Positions 42,116 to 51,376 are shown, counted from the first letter of the stretch. The stretch: DNA of 64,000 nucleotides from Betaproteobacteria bacterium (GCA_004297625.1 SCTY01000071.1:62001-126000); one strand, 5' to 3'. Made by a program: numbers and translations. The notes: generated by a model from the sequence alone, not told the origin.

Positions 42116-43081
42116 ATGCTCGCCAAATTCCTCCGCGCCGCCCTCGTTGCGCTGTGTCCGTTAATCTCATTTGCCCAGGAGCCGTACCCGGGCAAGCCGA
42201 TCAGCCTCATCGTGCCGTTCCCGCCGGGCGGGCAGGCCGACCTTTCGGCGCGCCCGCTCGCCGCGGCGATGTCGCAGCTGCTCAAGCAGCCGGTGGTGGT
42301 GATCAACAAGCCGGGCGCATCGGGCGCCATCGGCCATCGCGCCGTGGCGACCGCGAATCCCGACGGCTACACGCTTCTCGTGACGCTGGTGTCGGTGCAG
42401 GCGCTGCCCATGGTCGACGAGCTCTTCGGCCGCAAGCCGCAGTACACGATGGACCAGCTCGCGCCGCTCGCGCTGCTCGTCGCCGATCCGCCGGTGCTCG
42501 TCGTCGGGGCGAACCAGCCCTGGAAATCGGTGAAGGGGCTCGCCGACGACGCCAAGAAGCACCCGGACGACATCGTGTATTCGCACTCGGGCCTCTATGG
42601 CCCGTCGCATCTTCCGATGGAGATGTTCCTGCATGCCGCGGGCATCAAGATGCGCGGCCTGCCTGCCGTCGGCGGCGGCCCGACGATGGCGCTCGTTCTG
42701 GGCGGCAGCGCCGCGATGTGGGCCTCGCCCCCCGCGATGGCGGTGTCCCAGGTGTCGGCCAGCAAGCTGCGCCCGCTCGCCACGTTCGGCGCCAAGCGCC
42801 ATCCGGCTTTCCCCGACGTGCCGACTCTGAAGGAGCTCGGCTACGACATCGAGTACTACGTGTGGTCGGGCATGTTCGCGCCCGCCGGCACGCCCGAGCC
42901 GATCATGAAGACGCTGCGCGAGGCGGTGCGGCAGTCAGCCCACTCCAAGGAGTTCACCACCGCGATGGAGAAGCTGCGCTCGCCCGCGGCTTATCTCGAC
43001 GCGCCGGAATTCGCGCAATTCCTCGCCAAGGACGCCGCGCGGCTCCGCCAGGCGATCCAGAAGATCGGCAAGGTCGAGTAG
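42116..43081 (+). CDS. Bug-family solute-binding protein 3
   Basis: 321 residues with a signal peptide ending PLISFAQ. Bug signature: YPGKPISLIVPFPPGGQADLSARP, VINKPGASGAIGHRAVATANPDG and a SHSGLYGPSHLPMEMFLHAAG region (GPSHLPMEMF). Orphan in the window. It is divergent from the aldolase-AtzG-amidase operon (44 bp between start regions), so a shared ligand is possible. Ends 9 bp before the convergent secreted-protein gene. Confidence 0.93.
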   Translation: MLAKFLRAALVALCPLISFAQEPYPGKPISLIVPFPPGGQADLSARPLAAAMSQLLKQPVVVINKPGASGAIGHRAVATANPDGYTLLVTLVSVQALPMVDELFGRKPQYTMDQLAPLALLVADPPVLVVGANQPWKSVKGLADDAKKHPDDIVYSHSGLYGPSHLPMEMFLHAAGIKMRGLPAVGGGPTMALVLGGSAAMWASPPAMAVSQVSASKLRPLATFGAKRHPAFPDVPTLKELGYDIEYYVWSGMFAPAGTPEPIMKTLREAVRQSAHSKEFTTAMEKLRSPAAYLDAPEFAQFLAKDAARLRQAIQKIGKVE

Positions 43082-43090
43082 CGACTCTGG

Positions 43091-43465
43091 CTAGCGCGGA
43101 TTCTGCGGCGGCGGCGCGCTGACCGGGTCGCGCACGGCGGGATCCGCCGGCTTCGCCGGTACGTCGCTCGTGCCGCCGGTGCTCGCGCCGCGCTCCTGCA
43201 GCAGGCACTGATCGCGCAGCGTGCCGCTCAATTCATAGCAGCGCTTCAGGGCTTCGGAGGTGACCGGCCCGGTGCTCTCGTCCGGCTGACCGCCCGTCTC
43301 GCCGGGGAGGATCGAGCCGCCCTTGATCGCGCCGTCGCCCGGCGCGGCGCCATCGTGCGACGACCCCGGCGGGGTCGAGCCGCGCACGCCGTCGCCGGTT
43401 TGCGCGAAAGACGGAATCGCAAAGGCGAAAATCACCGATAACAAAACTGCCCGCAGTGCATCCAT
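43091..43465 (-). CDS. secreted protein of unknown function
   Basis: 124 residues with a signal peptide (AVLLSVIFAFAIPSFAQ). The mature part is rich in Gly, Pro and Asp, with GVRGSTPPGSSHDGAAPGDGAI and one conserved-looking segment ALKRCYELSGTLRDQCLLQE. The two cysteines there could form a disulphide. I do not recognise a family. GGAG lies upstream of the start. Convergent with the Bug gene and followed by a large inverted repeat downstream region on the other side. Confidence 0.75.
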   Translation of the reverse strand: MDALRAVLLSVIFAFAIPSFAQTGDGVRGSTPPGSSHDGAAPGDGAIKGGSILPGETGGQPDESTGPVTSEALKRCYELSGTLRDQCLLQERGASTGGTSDVPAKPADPAVRDPVSAPPPQNPR

Positions 43466-43512
43466 ACCGTTCTCCTGTCGAGGATTATTCGAAGCAAATT
43501 CGGTTCCCGGTC

Positions 43513-43581
43513 GAATTCGGGGTCAGAGCCCTAATTCCTCTAGCTCTGCGTCGCCGGAATTAGGGCTCTGACCCCGAATTC
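43513..43581. repeat. large inverted repeat with perfect 26-bp arms
   Basis: Arms at 43513-43538 and 43556-43581 are exact complements; the outer part begins GAATTCGGGGTCAGAGCCC. The 17-base loop is not palindromic. It lies between the secreted-protein gene start (43465) and the M20 peptidase start (43602). It is a REP-like element related to the GGGTCAGA hairpins elsewhere in the window; on RNA it would form a very stable stem 20 bp before the peptidase ATG. Confidence 0.8.
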
Positions 43582-43601
43582 CTGCCGGTATCATCGCCCG
43601 T

Positions 43602-44711
43602 ATGAGCGGCCAGGACGCGATCGCGCTCACGCGCGAGCTGGTGCAGTTCGACACGGTGAATCCGCCGGGCCGCGAGCGCGATTGCGCGCGCCGCGTGGGC
43701 GCGATGCTCGAGCAGTGGGGCTCCAAGGTCGACTACCACGAGTATGCCGCTGGCCGCACCAGCGTGATCGCGCGGATCGGCGGCTCGGAGCGCAAGCCGC
43801 CGCTCTGCTTTACCGGCCACCTCGACGTCGTGCCGCTCGGCGCGCGCGAGTGGACGAAGGCGCCGTTTGCCGGCGAAACCGAGGGCGACAAGCTCTACGG
43901 CCGCGGCTCCTCCGACATGAAGTCCGGCGTTGCGGCGATGCTGCTCGCGGCGCGCAGCACGGCGAAAAAGCTTTCCGGCACGCCGGGAATCGTCCTGGTG
44001 CTCACCGCCGCCGAAGAAGGCGGCTGCATCGGCTCGCAGCATCTTGCGAAGCTGCCGCAGCTCATGGGACGCGCGGGCGCGATCGTGGTGGGCGAGCCGA
44101 CCTCCAACTATCCGCTCGTAGGGCACAAGGGCTCGCTCAAGTTCTACGCGAAGTTCCGCGGCGTGTCGGCGCACGGCTCGATGCCGCACCTCGGGGTAAA
44201 CGCGATCTACAAGGCGGCGCGCGCACTCGCCAAGCTGGAAGCGTTCGAGTTCGGCGTGCCCGCGCACCCGGTGATGGGCACGCCGACGCTCAACGTCGGC
44301 ACGATCGAGGGCGGCGTCACGGTGAACGCGGTGCCCGACTCGGCGGCGTTCGGCGTCGATGTCCGCACCGTGCCTGGCATGCAGCATGACAAATTGCTTC
44401 TGAGGTTGAAAAACGAAATTGAAGAAGCGGAATTCGACGTCTTCTCCGACTTGCCGCCGGTGTGGACCGAGCCTGGCGAAGCCTGGATGCGGCGCGTCTT
44501 CGAGATCTGCAAGGCGCACGAGCCGCGCACCGCGCCCTACATGACCGACGCGGCCAACCTGCTCAAGGTCTATCCGGGCGCACCCACAGTGGTGCTCGGA
44601 CCCGGCGAGGCGGAGATGGCGCACCAGACAGACGAGTACTGCAGCATGGAGCGCATCCGGCAGTCGGTCGCGATCTACGAAGCGCTCATCCGCGACTGGT
44701 GCTTCGACTAG
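43602..44711 (+). CDS. M20 family peptidase/deacetylase (ArgE/DapE-like)
   Basis: 369 residues. Metal ligands and catalytic residues: GHLDVVPLG (His), YGRGSSDMKSGVAAML (Asp), TAAEEGGCIGS (Glu catalytic), VVGEPTS and MAHQTDEYCSM (His). This is the acetylornithine deacetylase/succinyl-diaminopimelate desuccinylase fold with a dimerisation domain at SAHGSMPHLGVNAI. It cleaves an amide of an N-acyl amino acid. The gene stands alone, and its start lies 20 bp after the strong hairpin, which may limit transcription or translation. Confidence 0.93.
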   Translation: MSGQDAIALTRELVQFDTVNPPGRERDCARRVGAMLEQWGSKVDYHEYAAGRTSVIARIGGSERKPPLCFTGHLDVVPLGAREWTKAPFAGETEGDKLYGRGSSDMKSGVAAMLLAARSTAKKLSGTPGIVLVLTAAEEGGCIGSQHLAKLPQLMGRAGAIVVGEPTSNYPLVGHKGSLKFYAKFRGVSAHGSMPHLGVNAIYKAARALAKLEAFEFGVPAHPVMGTPTLNVGTIEGGVTVNAVPDSAAFGVDVRTVPGMQHDKLLLRLKNEIEEAEFDVFSDLPPVWTEPGEAWMRRVFEICKAHEPRTAPYMTDAANLLKVYPGAPTVVLGPGEAEMAHQTDEYCSMERIRQSVAIYEALIRDWCFD

Positions 44712-45025
44712 CGGATCATGATCTTGTGGTCGGGCGTGAGCTGCACGCGGCTGCCGACCGGGACGTTGCTCGCCGTATCGATGTACTGCATGTACCCGTC
44801 GTCCATGCGGATGGCGAGGACGGAGAGCGGCTCGCGCGTATCCGGCGCGCGGGAAACCGACTGCACTACGCCGGTTCCCGGGCGATAGGGAATGGCCTGC
44901 GTGACGATGCGCGCGCCCGACGGCGCGGTCGCACCCGAGCTGGAAACGCTTTCCGGACCCCTTGAAGCGCAGCCGGCGAGAGCGGCGGCGGCGAGGAACG
45001 AGAGGGCGGCGGCGGCTTTGAGCAT
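44708..45025 (-). CDS. outer-membrane-type lipoprotein of unknown function
   Basis: 105 residues from ATG 45025, with AGGAGG six bases before. Lipobox LAGCAS at residues 15-20. The mature part has PYRPGTGVVQSVSRAP and LSVLAIRMDDGYMQYIDTASNVPVG, which resembles small envelope proteins of the SH3-like kind seen in Burkholderiales. Its stop overlaps the convergent M20 gene by 4 bp. No close family was recognised. Confidence 0.8.
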   Translation of the reverse strand: MLKAAAALSFLAAAALAGCASRGPESVSSSGATAPSGARIVTQAIPYRPGTGVVQSVSRAPDTREPLSVLAIRMDDGYMQYIDTASNVPVGSRVQLTPDHKIMIR

Positions 45026-45107
45026 GTGAACCTCCTGGGATGGAACGGCGAAATCGTGCAAGCAAGCGCCGTTCCGCGGGCTGGTTTCTGAGACACTCGG
45101 GGAGCCC

Positions 45108-46340
45108 ATGAACGCACCTTCCACGCGGCGCGCGCTCCTCGTTCTCCTCGTCGTGAGCGGGGTCATCATTTCGCTTTCGATGGGCCTGCGCCAGAGCATG
45201 GGCCTTTTCATGCGGCCGGTGACGCTCGACCTCGGCATCTCGGCGGCGGCCTTCAGCTTCTCGCTTGCCTTGCAGAACATCGTCTGGGGCCTTACCCAGC
45301 CGTTCGTCGGCGCCGCCGCCGACCGCTACGGCGCCCGGCCGGTTGCCCTGGTCACCGCGCTCGTCTACGCCGGCGGCTTCCTCATCATGATGGCGGCGAA
45401 GAACGAGTACGTGTTCCATGCCGCGGGCTTTCTTCTCGGCCTCGGCGTCGCGGGCACCGGGCTCGGCGTGATGCTCGGCGTAGTGGCGCGCGCCACGCCG
45501 CCGGAGAAGCGCAGCCAGCGCGTCGGGCTCGTCGCCGCCACCGGATCGCTCGGCACGGTGCTCATGGCGCCGATCGGGCAGGCCTTCGTCGACGGCCTCG
45601 GCTGGCGCGCCGGGTTCGTGTTCTTCGCGGCGGTGGCGGTGGCGATGGCCGCGCTCGCGCTCCTGCTGCGCACGGAAAGCGCGGCGCCGGACGCGCGGCC
45701 CGCGGCCGCGCCGCAACGCATGAGCGAGGCGCTCGGCGACGCGCTGCGCCATCGCGGCTTCATGCAGATGACCGTGGCGTACTTCGCCTGCGGCTTCCAG
45801 CTCGTGTTCATCATGACCCACCTGCCGCAGTACCTGCAGATCTGCGGCGTCGCGCCGAGCGTCGGGGCACAGGCGCTCGCGCTCATCGGCCTTTGCAACA
45901 CCGTGGGAACCTACCTGTTCGGTCACCTGGGCGCCCACTACAGCCAAAAGCGCCTGCTCGCCATCATCTACGGGCTGCGCACCGTCTTCATCGCGATCTT
46001 CGTGCTTGTGCCGGTAACCGCGACCACCACGCTCGTTTTCGCCGCCGCGATGGGCTTCCTGTGGCTGGGCGTGGCGCCGCTGATTACCGGCGTGGTGTCA
46101 AAGGTGTTCGGCTTCGCGCACTTCAACATGCTCTACGGCACCGTGTTCCTCAGCCACCAGTTCGGCTCCTTCGCCGGGGCGTGGATGGGCGGCATGGTGT
46201 TCAGCTACACCGGCTCGTATTCCATCGCCTGGGGCGCACTGCTCGTGATCGGTGCCATCGCCTTCACGCTGCAGTGGACCATGGACGACACGCCGCCGCC
46301 GCAGCGCGCCGTGGCCGAGCCGGTGCCGGCGGTAGCCTGA
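45108..46340 (+). CDS. major facilitator superfamily transporter
   Basis: 410 residues with 12 predicted helices. Features: SMGLRQSMGLFMRPVTLDLGIS, GAAADRYGARPVALV (the loop 2-3 motif DRxGxR) and GHLGAHYSQKRLLAIIYGLR in the second half. It resembles the oxalate/formate antiporter and monocarboxylate-type MFS branch. The gene stands alone, divergent from the lipoprotein. Substrate unknown. Confidence 0.92.
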   Translation: MNAPSTRRALLVLLVVSGVIISLSMGLRQSMGLFMRPVTLDLGISAAAFSFSLALQNIVWGLTQPFVGAAADRYGARPVALVTALVYAGGFLIMMAAKNEYVFHAAGFLLGLGVAGTGLGVMLGVVARATPPEKRSQRVGLVAATGSLGTVLMAPIGQAFVDGLGWRAGFVFFAAVAVAMAALALLLRTESAAPDARPAAAPQRMSEALGDALRHRGFMQMTVAYFACGFQLVFIMTHLPQYLQICGVAPSVGAQALALIGLCNTVGTYLFGHLGAHYSQKRLLAIIYGLRTVFIAIFVLVPVTATTTLVFAAAMGFLWLGVAPLITGVVSKVFGFAHFNMLYGTVFLSHQFGSFAGAWMGGMVFSYTGSYSIAWGALLVIGAIAFTLQWTMDDTPPPQRAVAEPVPAVA

Positions 46341-46357
46341 GCCGGGATTTTCCCGGC
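46341..46357 (+). terminator. short hairpin after the MFS gene
   Basis: GCCGGGA-TTT-TCCCGGC, a perfect 7-bp stem directly after the MFS stop codon. There is no T-run, so rho-independent termination is not certain. Confidence 0.4.
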
Positions 46358-46476
46358 GCGGTTCCGCGACAGGACGTAGGGATTGCCTGCCAACCGATCA
46401 CGGCATTCGGCGGCTTCGAAACGCCGCCGTTGCTGCTACGCTGCGTTCCAAGAATAATGGCGGCCAGCGAGGAGAC

Positions 46477-46764
46477 ATGAACGCAGCCATGGTGTCGAAG
46501 CTGTTATCCCTGATCCCGGAGCGCGTGGCGCGCGCGCCCAGCGGAACCTCATTCAGGGCCGAGGGCGTAGGGAGCAAGCATCCCGAGCGCGTGATCCATC
46601 TCGCCAAATTCCTCCAGTGGCTGAGCCCGCTCACCGCGTTGACCCGCGACGACCAACAGGTGCTCGGCCTGCTCTCTGCGAGCGGCAAGCCGATGCATGC
46701 GGGCGACGAGGAGGACGAAGGAGAGCCCGAAGCCGAGGCCGAGACCTGGGAACCGGTGCTCTAG
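46477..46764 (+). CDS. hypothetical protein with acidic C-terminus
   Basis: 95 residues. GGAG lies 4-5 bases before the ATG. The first 60 residues include HPERVIHLAKFLQWLSPLT and DDQQVLGLLSASG; the tail is very acidic (GDEEDEGEPEAEAETWEPVL). I do not recognise a family. Convergent with the DUF1445 gene, 4 bp away. The acidic C-terminus and the codon use make it plausible but not certain. Confidence 0.5.
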   Translation: MNAAMVSKLLSLIPERVARAPSGTSFRAEGVGSKHPERVIHLAKFLQWLSPLTALTRDDQQVLGLLSASGKPMHAGDEEDEGEPEAEAETWEPVL

Positions 46765-46768
46765 GCCT

Positions 46769-47527
46769 TCACGGAGTGCAGAACTTGTCGGCTTCGAGGT
46801 CGGTGACGAAGCCGTGCGCCGGGGCGTGGGCGATCATGAAATCGACTCCCGCCGCGAGCGCCGCCGCCTGAGGCGTAACGCCGCAGGCCCAGAACACCGG
46901 CACCATCCCCGCCGGCACCGCCGGAACCGCCCCTCCGAAAAGCGGCCGCTCGAGATCGGCGCCGATCGCAGCCGGATCGCCGATGTGGATCGGCGCGCCG
47001 TGGTTGTGCGGAAAGCGGCTGGAGACCTGCGTCGCGGCGATCGCCTGCCCGGGCGTGAGCCAGCGCATCGTGACCACCATGGCGCCGCGGAAGCGGCCCG
47101 CCGGCACGGTAGGGAGCTTCGAATTGAGCACCCAGCGATACCGGTCGGTCGGCACGCCGGCGCGCTCCAGCGCCGCGTCGAAGGTGATGCCCGAGCCGAT
47201 CAGGAACGCGACGAGGTCCTTGCGCCATAGCGCGCGCACGTCGGTGACTTCGCGGCCGCGTCCGTTCTCGTAGACGCTGTACTTCGGCAGGTCGGTGCGC
47301 AGGTCGGCGCCCGGCGCGAGCTGCCTGGGCTCGGCGCTGCCCGGGTCGCAGACCTCGAGCACCGGGCAGGCGCGGCTGTTCCGCTGGCAGTAGAGGAGGA
47401 ACTCGAAGGCGAGCGCCTGCGGCACCGCCGCGAGATTGCATTGCACGTAGCCGGGCGCCAGCCCGCGCGTGCTGCCGGTGTGGCGTTTCTCGCGGATGTC
47501 GAGGCGGGCGCGCTGCGCGGGTGTCAT
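46769..47527 (-). CDS. DUF1445 / YcsI family putative hydro-lyase
   Basis: 252 residues, full length for the family. Signature stretches: TRGLAPGYVQCNLAAVPQALAFEFLLYC, LIGSGITFDAALERAGVP, and GPAFWACGVTPQAA-type (VFWACGVTPQAAAL). The C-terminus HAPAHGFVTDLEADKFC is the standard ending. YcsI-like proteins are annotated as hydro-lyases and are related to D-glutamate cyclase; the reaction here is unknown. The gene is divergent from the ACT protein gene (45 bp between starts). Confidence 0.93.
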   Translation of the reverse strand: MTPAQRARLDIREKRHTGSTRGLAPGYVQCNLAAVPQALAFEFLLYCQRNSRACPVLEVCDPGSAEPRQLAPGADLRTDLPKYSVYENGRGREVTDVRALWRKDLVAFLIGSGITFDAALERAGVPTDRYRWVLNSKLPTVPAGRFRGAMVVTMRWLTPGQAIAATQVSSRFPHNHGAPIHIGDPAAIGADLERPLFGGAVPAVPAGMVPVFWACGVTPQAAALAAGVDFMIAHAPAHGFVTDLEADKFCTP

Positions 47528-47572
47528 CGGAGTAAATTATGCGGCGGCATTCCACAGCGGAGGAGACCAGCC

Positions 47573-47992
47573 ATGGCACTGAAAGTCACGAAGGTCGATG
47601 TGCGCGTCGCCACCATCGAGGACCGTCCGGGCGGCGCAGCCGAGAAGCTCGAGGCGCTCGCCAAGGGCGGCGCCAACCTGGAGATGCTGCTCGCGCGGCG
47701 CACCGACGAGCCGGGCAAGGGCGTCATGTTCGTTACGCCGGTGAAGGGCGCCAAGGCGACGCGAGCGGCGCAGGAAGCGGGCTTCAACCCGCCCGAGCGC
47801 ATCCATTCGGTGCGCATCGAGGGCGGCGACAAGCCCGGGCTCGGCGCGAAGATCGCGCGCGCTCTCGGCGACGCGGGCATTAATTTCCGCGGCATCTCCG
47901 CGGTCGCGATCGGCAGAAAGTTCGTCAGCTACGTCGCCTTGGACAGCGCCGAGGACGCGACGAAAGCCGTGTCCGTACTGAAGAAGCTCTGA
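47573..47992 (+). CDS. two-ACT-domain amino acid-binding protein
   Basis: 139 residues from ATG 47573 with GGAGGAG upstream. Two ACT-type beta-alpha-beta units: VDVRVATIEDRPGGAAEKLEALAKGGANLEM and IEGGDKPGLGAKIARALGDAGINFRGIS. No enzyme domain is attached, so it is a stand-alone regulatory or ligand-sensing protein. It overlaps the 3' end of the convergent zinc-ribbon gene by 64 bp. Confidence 0.9.
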   Translation: MALKVTKVDVRVATIEDRPGGAAEKLEALAKGGANLEMLLARRTDEPGKGVMFVTPVKGAKATRAAQEAGFNPPERIHSVRIEGGDKPGLGAKIARALGDAGINFRGISAVAIGRKFVSYVALDSAEDATKAVSVLKKL

Positions 47993-48117
47993 GCGCATCC
48001 GGGGCAGACGAGCTCGACCCGCCGCTCGGCGAGGAGCTGCGGGTCGACGGGGAACCATTTCGCGCAGCCTGGGCACGCGACCCAGGCTGCGCTTCCCTGC
48101 TTTTCCCACGGGATCAT
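47929..48117 (-). CDS. small zinc-ribbon protein coupled to UbiD
   Basis: 62 residues from ATG 48117. The ATG overlaps the UbiD stop by 4 bp (ATGA), the best evidence that it is real. Zinc knuckles are VACPGCAKWF and LVCPGCAQSF (CxxC twice). The sequence starts MIPWEKQGSAAW. It is 3'-overlapped by the ACT gene on the other strand. Such tiny zinc ribbons may assist a decarboxylase complex or be regulatory; no function is known. Confidence 0.6.
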   Translation of the reverse strand: MIPWEKQGSAAWVACPGCAKWFPVDPQLLAERRVELVCPGCAQSFFSTDTAFVASSALSKAT

Positions 48118-49520
48118 GCGGTGGGCCAGCCCGACATATCGGTTTGCGCGAGAACCTTGCGAGCGACGCCGAGCGCTGCAGGCGCGACAGTATTGGCGGG
48201 CACGAAAGGCTTGGGCTTCCCCGGCGCCGCGGCCGGAGGCAGCGTGGCATCGATGCCAAGCTTCGTAACGGTGCTTGCGCCGGGCGGCAGCGAAGGGTCG
48301 AGGTTGGGGTGCGTCAAGCCGTCGATACGCAAAGTGTCGCGGTGCCACTGCACGCGCGTCGCGAGCGCCCAGAGCACCTCGCGCTCGTCGAAGAGATCGA
48401 TGTCCTCATCGACCGCGACGGCGGTGCGCAGCCGCCGGTAGGAGAGCGCGGCGGCGAGCGCGTCGCGCACCTCGCCGCGCTCGGGATCGCGGAACTGCAG
48501 GTAAGCGTGAAAGCGGCGCCCGGAGAAGGGCACATGCACGTTCGCGAGCGATGGCGCAATCGGCTTGAGCATGCCGTAGAGCCGGCCTTCCATGGCCATG
48601 TTTTCCGGCACCAGGTGATCTTCGAGCCCGGCGCCGAAGTCCGCATACAACGCGTCGCGCCGGCGCGTGAGCGCCGTGACCTCGACGGCGTGGGCCGCGG
48701 TCTGCACGCCGACATAGCCGGTGTATTCGGCAAACGGCCCGTCGGCGACGCGCACGCCCGGCGGCACGAACCCTTCGATCACGATCTCGGCGTCGGCGGG
48801 AACGTTCAGGCGCGCGCCGTGCGTGATGCTCGGCACGAGCCGCACCGGCTCGCCGGCGATGCCGCCCGCGGCGCTCCAATGGCTCTCGGGGTGGGCGAGC
48901 TTCGCCTGGGCGCCGAGCACCACCTTGGGGTGATGCCCGATCCACAGCGCGAACGGGCAGCGTTCGCCGCGCGCTTCCCATCTGGCCACGTTGCGCGCGT
49001 TGTGCGAGGAGGGGTACGGATAGAACGTCAGCGCGCGCGGCCCGCGCACCCAGCAGCGCTGCACCGACACGTTGTCGACGCCGGTGTCGGGATCCAGAGT
49101 GATGCAGTGGCCGGCGGTGATGTAATGGCCGGCATCGAGCGCGTGTTGCCTAAGCGCGGGGAGCCGGTTCAGATCGACATGCTCTTCGATGACATCCTGT
49201 ACCGGCGCTTCGGCGCGGCTCACCGGGATTGGCGCGCGCGGCGCGGCGGCGAGCCGCGCAAAGGCGGCCGCGGCCTGGCGATGATCGTCGAGGCCGAGCA
49301 GCCGGGCGACGCGCGCGCGGCTCGCGAAGAGATTGGTCACGACCGGAATCGGGCTTGTCGTGCCGTCGGCGAGCCGCGGCCGCTCGACCAGGAGCGCGGG
49401 ATAGCGGCCGGCGTCCGAGAGCAGGTGCTGCAGCGCCGTGATCTCCTGCACCACCGAGAGCGGCGCCGAAACGCGCCACAGCGCCGCGCCGCAGCCGGCG
49501 AGATGCTCGCGCAGGTTCAC
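48114..49520 (-). CDS. UbiD-family decarboxylase
   Basis: 468 residues from GTG 49520, which overlaps the TRAP permease stop (GTGA). UbiD signatures: DNVSVQRCWV, CPFALWIGHHPKVVLGAQAKL, and EIVIEGFVPPGVRVADGPFAEYTGYVG with the catalytic Glu and Arg network of prenylated-FMN decarboxylases. Enzymes in this family act on aromatic or unsaturated acids and need prFMN made by a UbiX, which is not in this window. The operon order TAXI binding protein, TRAP permease, UbiD suggests decarboxylation of the imported acid. Confidence 0.92.
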   Translation of the reverse strand: MNLREHLAGCGAALWRVSAPLSVVQEITALQHLLSDAGRYPALLVERPRLADGTTSPIPVVTNLFASRARVARLLGLDDHRQAAAAFARLAAAPRAPIPVSRAEAPVQDVIEEHVDLNRLPALRQHALDAGHYITAGHCITLDPDTGVDNVSVQRCWVRGPRALTFYPYPSSHNARNVARWEARGERCPFALWIGHHPKVVLGAQAKLAHPESHWSAAGGIAGEPVRLVPSITHGARLNVPADAEIVIEGFVPPGVRVADGPFAEYTGYVGVQTAAHAVEVTALTRRRDALYADFGAGLEDHLVPENMAMEGRLYGMLKPIAPSLANVHVPFSGRRFHAYLQFRDPERGEVRDALAAALSYRRLRTAVAVDEDIDLFDEREVLWALATRVQWHRDTLRIDGLTHPNLDPSLPPGASTVTKLGIDATLPPAAAPGKPKPFVPANTVAPAALGVARKVLAQTDMSGWPTA

Positions 49521-51376
49521 GCCGGCGAGCCGCGCTGCGCGAGCGCCGGCCGCAAGCGGCTCGACCACAGGAGAAGCAAGCCAAAGATTACGAGCGCACC
49601 CGCCCGCATTGTGATGCCGAGCGGCGCGAGGATAAGCACGATGCTGAGCGCTCCGTACGCCGCACGCTCGACGAGGTTCATGTGGCCGCGCAGCCAGCCG
49701 GCGAGCATGATGCACCATGCGGAAGCGCCGCCGCCCACCGAGGCGGCGGCGATCGCGATCTCGAGCGGCGTGCCCTGGAACAGGATCGGCGGATTGAAGA
49801 GGAACGCGAACGGGATCACGTAGGACGGCACGCCGAGCACGAAGGCGAGCAGCCCGGTGCGCGAGGCGCTCGCGTTGGCGATTCCCGCAGCGGTGTACGA
49901 GGCGAGCGCCACCGGCGGCGTCACCATCGAAAGCACCGCGAAGAAGAAGACGAACATGTGCGCGGGCAGCAGCGCGAAGCCCAGGCCCGTGAGCGCCGGC
50001 ACGAAAAGGATCGCGGCGATCACGTAGGCCGCGACCGTCGGCAACCCCATGCCGAGGATCAGCACGCCGAGCGTGATGAACAGCAGCGAGCCGATGAGGC
50101 TGCCGCCCGAAAGCGCGAGCAGCTGCGAGGAGAACTTGATCGCGAGGTTCGACTGGATGGCGACGCCGATGATGATGCCGATCGCCGCGATCGGCACGGC
50201 GACCTGGCACGCCTGCTTCGCGCACTCGTCGGTCATGTCGAAGACGCGCCGGAAGGTGATCGGCTTGCCGCCGGGAAGAAAGCTGCACGCCCAGGCGACC
50301 ACCGTGCCGACGAGGGCCGCGATGCTCGCCGAATAATCGAACAGGAACACCGTGAGCAGCGCGATCGGCGGCAGCAGGAGATGCAGCCGCCGGATCACCG
50401 AGGGAATCGCGTCGACTTCCGCGGCGGACAGGCTGCCTTTGCCGGTGCTGCGCGCCTTGAGGTGCACGAGCAGGTAGATGGATGCGTAGTAGGTCACCGC
50501 CGGGATCGCGGCGGCGAGCGCGATGCGCGCATACGGCATGCCGAGGATGTCGGCCATGACGAACGCGGCGATGCCCATCACCGGCGGCATGAGCTGGCCG
50601 CCGGTCGAGGAAATCGCCTCGTGCGCCGCCGCCTCTTCGCGCGAGTAGCCGGTGCGGATCATGAGCGGGATGGTGAACGATCCGGTGACCGTAACGTTCG
50701 CCACGGCGCTTCCGGACACCGTGCCGAAGAGCGCCGAGGACACCACTTCGGCCTTGGCCGCGCCGCCCGGGCGCTTGCCCACGAGCTTGAGCGCCACGTC
50801 CATGAAGAGCTCGGTGCCGCCGCCCACCGCGTAGACCGCGGAGAAGGCGAGGAAGTAGAACACGATGTTCACCGAGGTCTCGGTGGTGATGCCGAAGATC
50901 CCGTGACCGGTCATGGTCATGATCTCGATGAACTCGTTGAAGCCGAAGCCGTGGAATTGCAGCCAGCCCGGCAGCCACATCGCGGTGAAGCCGTACGCGA
51001 GGAACACCAGCACCACCGCGAGCAGGTTCCAGCCGAGCACGCGGCGCACCGCCTCGAGCATGATGAGCAGCGTGAGAACGCCGAACAGCTGGTCGGCCGG
51101 AAGGACCGGATCGACGTTCTCCATGCGCTCGGTGAGGTAGTTGTAATTGAGCGCGTAATAGATCGTCGTGGCGAGCGCCGCGACCACGAGAACGGCGTCC
51201 GCCCAGCGCTGGCGCGGCAGCCAGAGGACGACGAGCAGCAGCGCGACCATGACGTGGAGCGTGCGCTCCAGCATGGGTATCTGCGGATAGAAGACGATCC
51301 ACGCCTGCGCCGCGAACCAGGCGAAGCCCAGTGCGCGGCGCAGAACCGCCGCCGGCGCGCCCAGTGCCGGCTTCAA
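49517..51376 (-). CDS. TRAP transporter fused permease (TAXI type, DctQ-DctM fusion)
   Basis: 619 residues from TTG 51376, which overlaps the binding-protein stop (TTGA). About 17 hydrophobic helices. The DctM-type motifs are seen at SALFGTVSGSAVANVTVTGSFTIPLM, STGGQLMPPVMGIAAFVMADIL and MGLPTVAAYVIAAILF, with MVTPPVALASYTAAGIAN late. The DctQ-like part is the N-terminal 160 residues. It pairs with the TAXI-type binding protein upstream and is followed by UbiD. Confidence 0.94.
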   Translation of the reverse strand: MKPALGAPAAVLRRALGFAWFAAQAWIVFYPQIPMLERTLHVMVALLLVVLWLPRQRWADAVLVVAALATTIYYALNYNYLTERMENVDPVLPADQLFGVLTLLIMLEAVRRVLGWNLLAVVLVFLAYGFTAMWLPGWLQFHGFGFNEFIEIMTMTGHGIFGITTETSVNIVFYFLAFSAVYAVGGGTELFMDVALKLVGKRPGGAAKAEVVSSALFGTVSGSAVANVTVTGSFTIPLMIRTGYSREEAAAHEAISSTGGQLMPPVMGIAAFVMADILGMPYARIALAAAIPAVTYYASIYLLVHLKARSTGKGSLSAAEVDAIPSVIRRLHLLLPPIALLTVFLFDYSASIAALVGTVVAWACSFLPGGKPITFRRVFDMTDECAKQACQVAVPIAAIGIIIGVAIQSNLAIKFSSQLLALSGGSLIGSLLFITLGVLILGMGLPTVAAYVIAAILFVPALTGLGFALLPAHMFVFFFAVLSMVTPPVALASYTAAGIANASASRTGLLAFVLGVPSYVIPFAFLFNPPILFQGTPLEIAIAAASVGGGASAWCIMLAGWLRGHMNLVERAAYGALSIVLILAPLGITMRAGALVIFGLLLLWSSRLRPALAQRGSPA

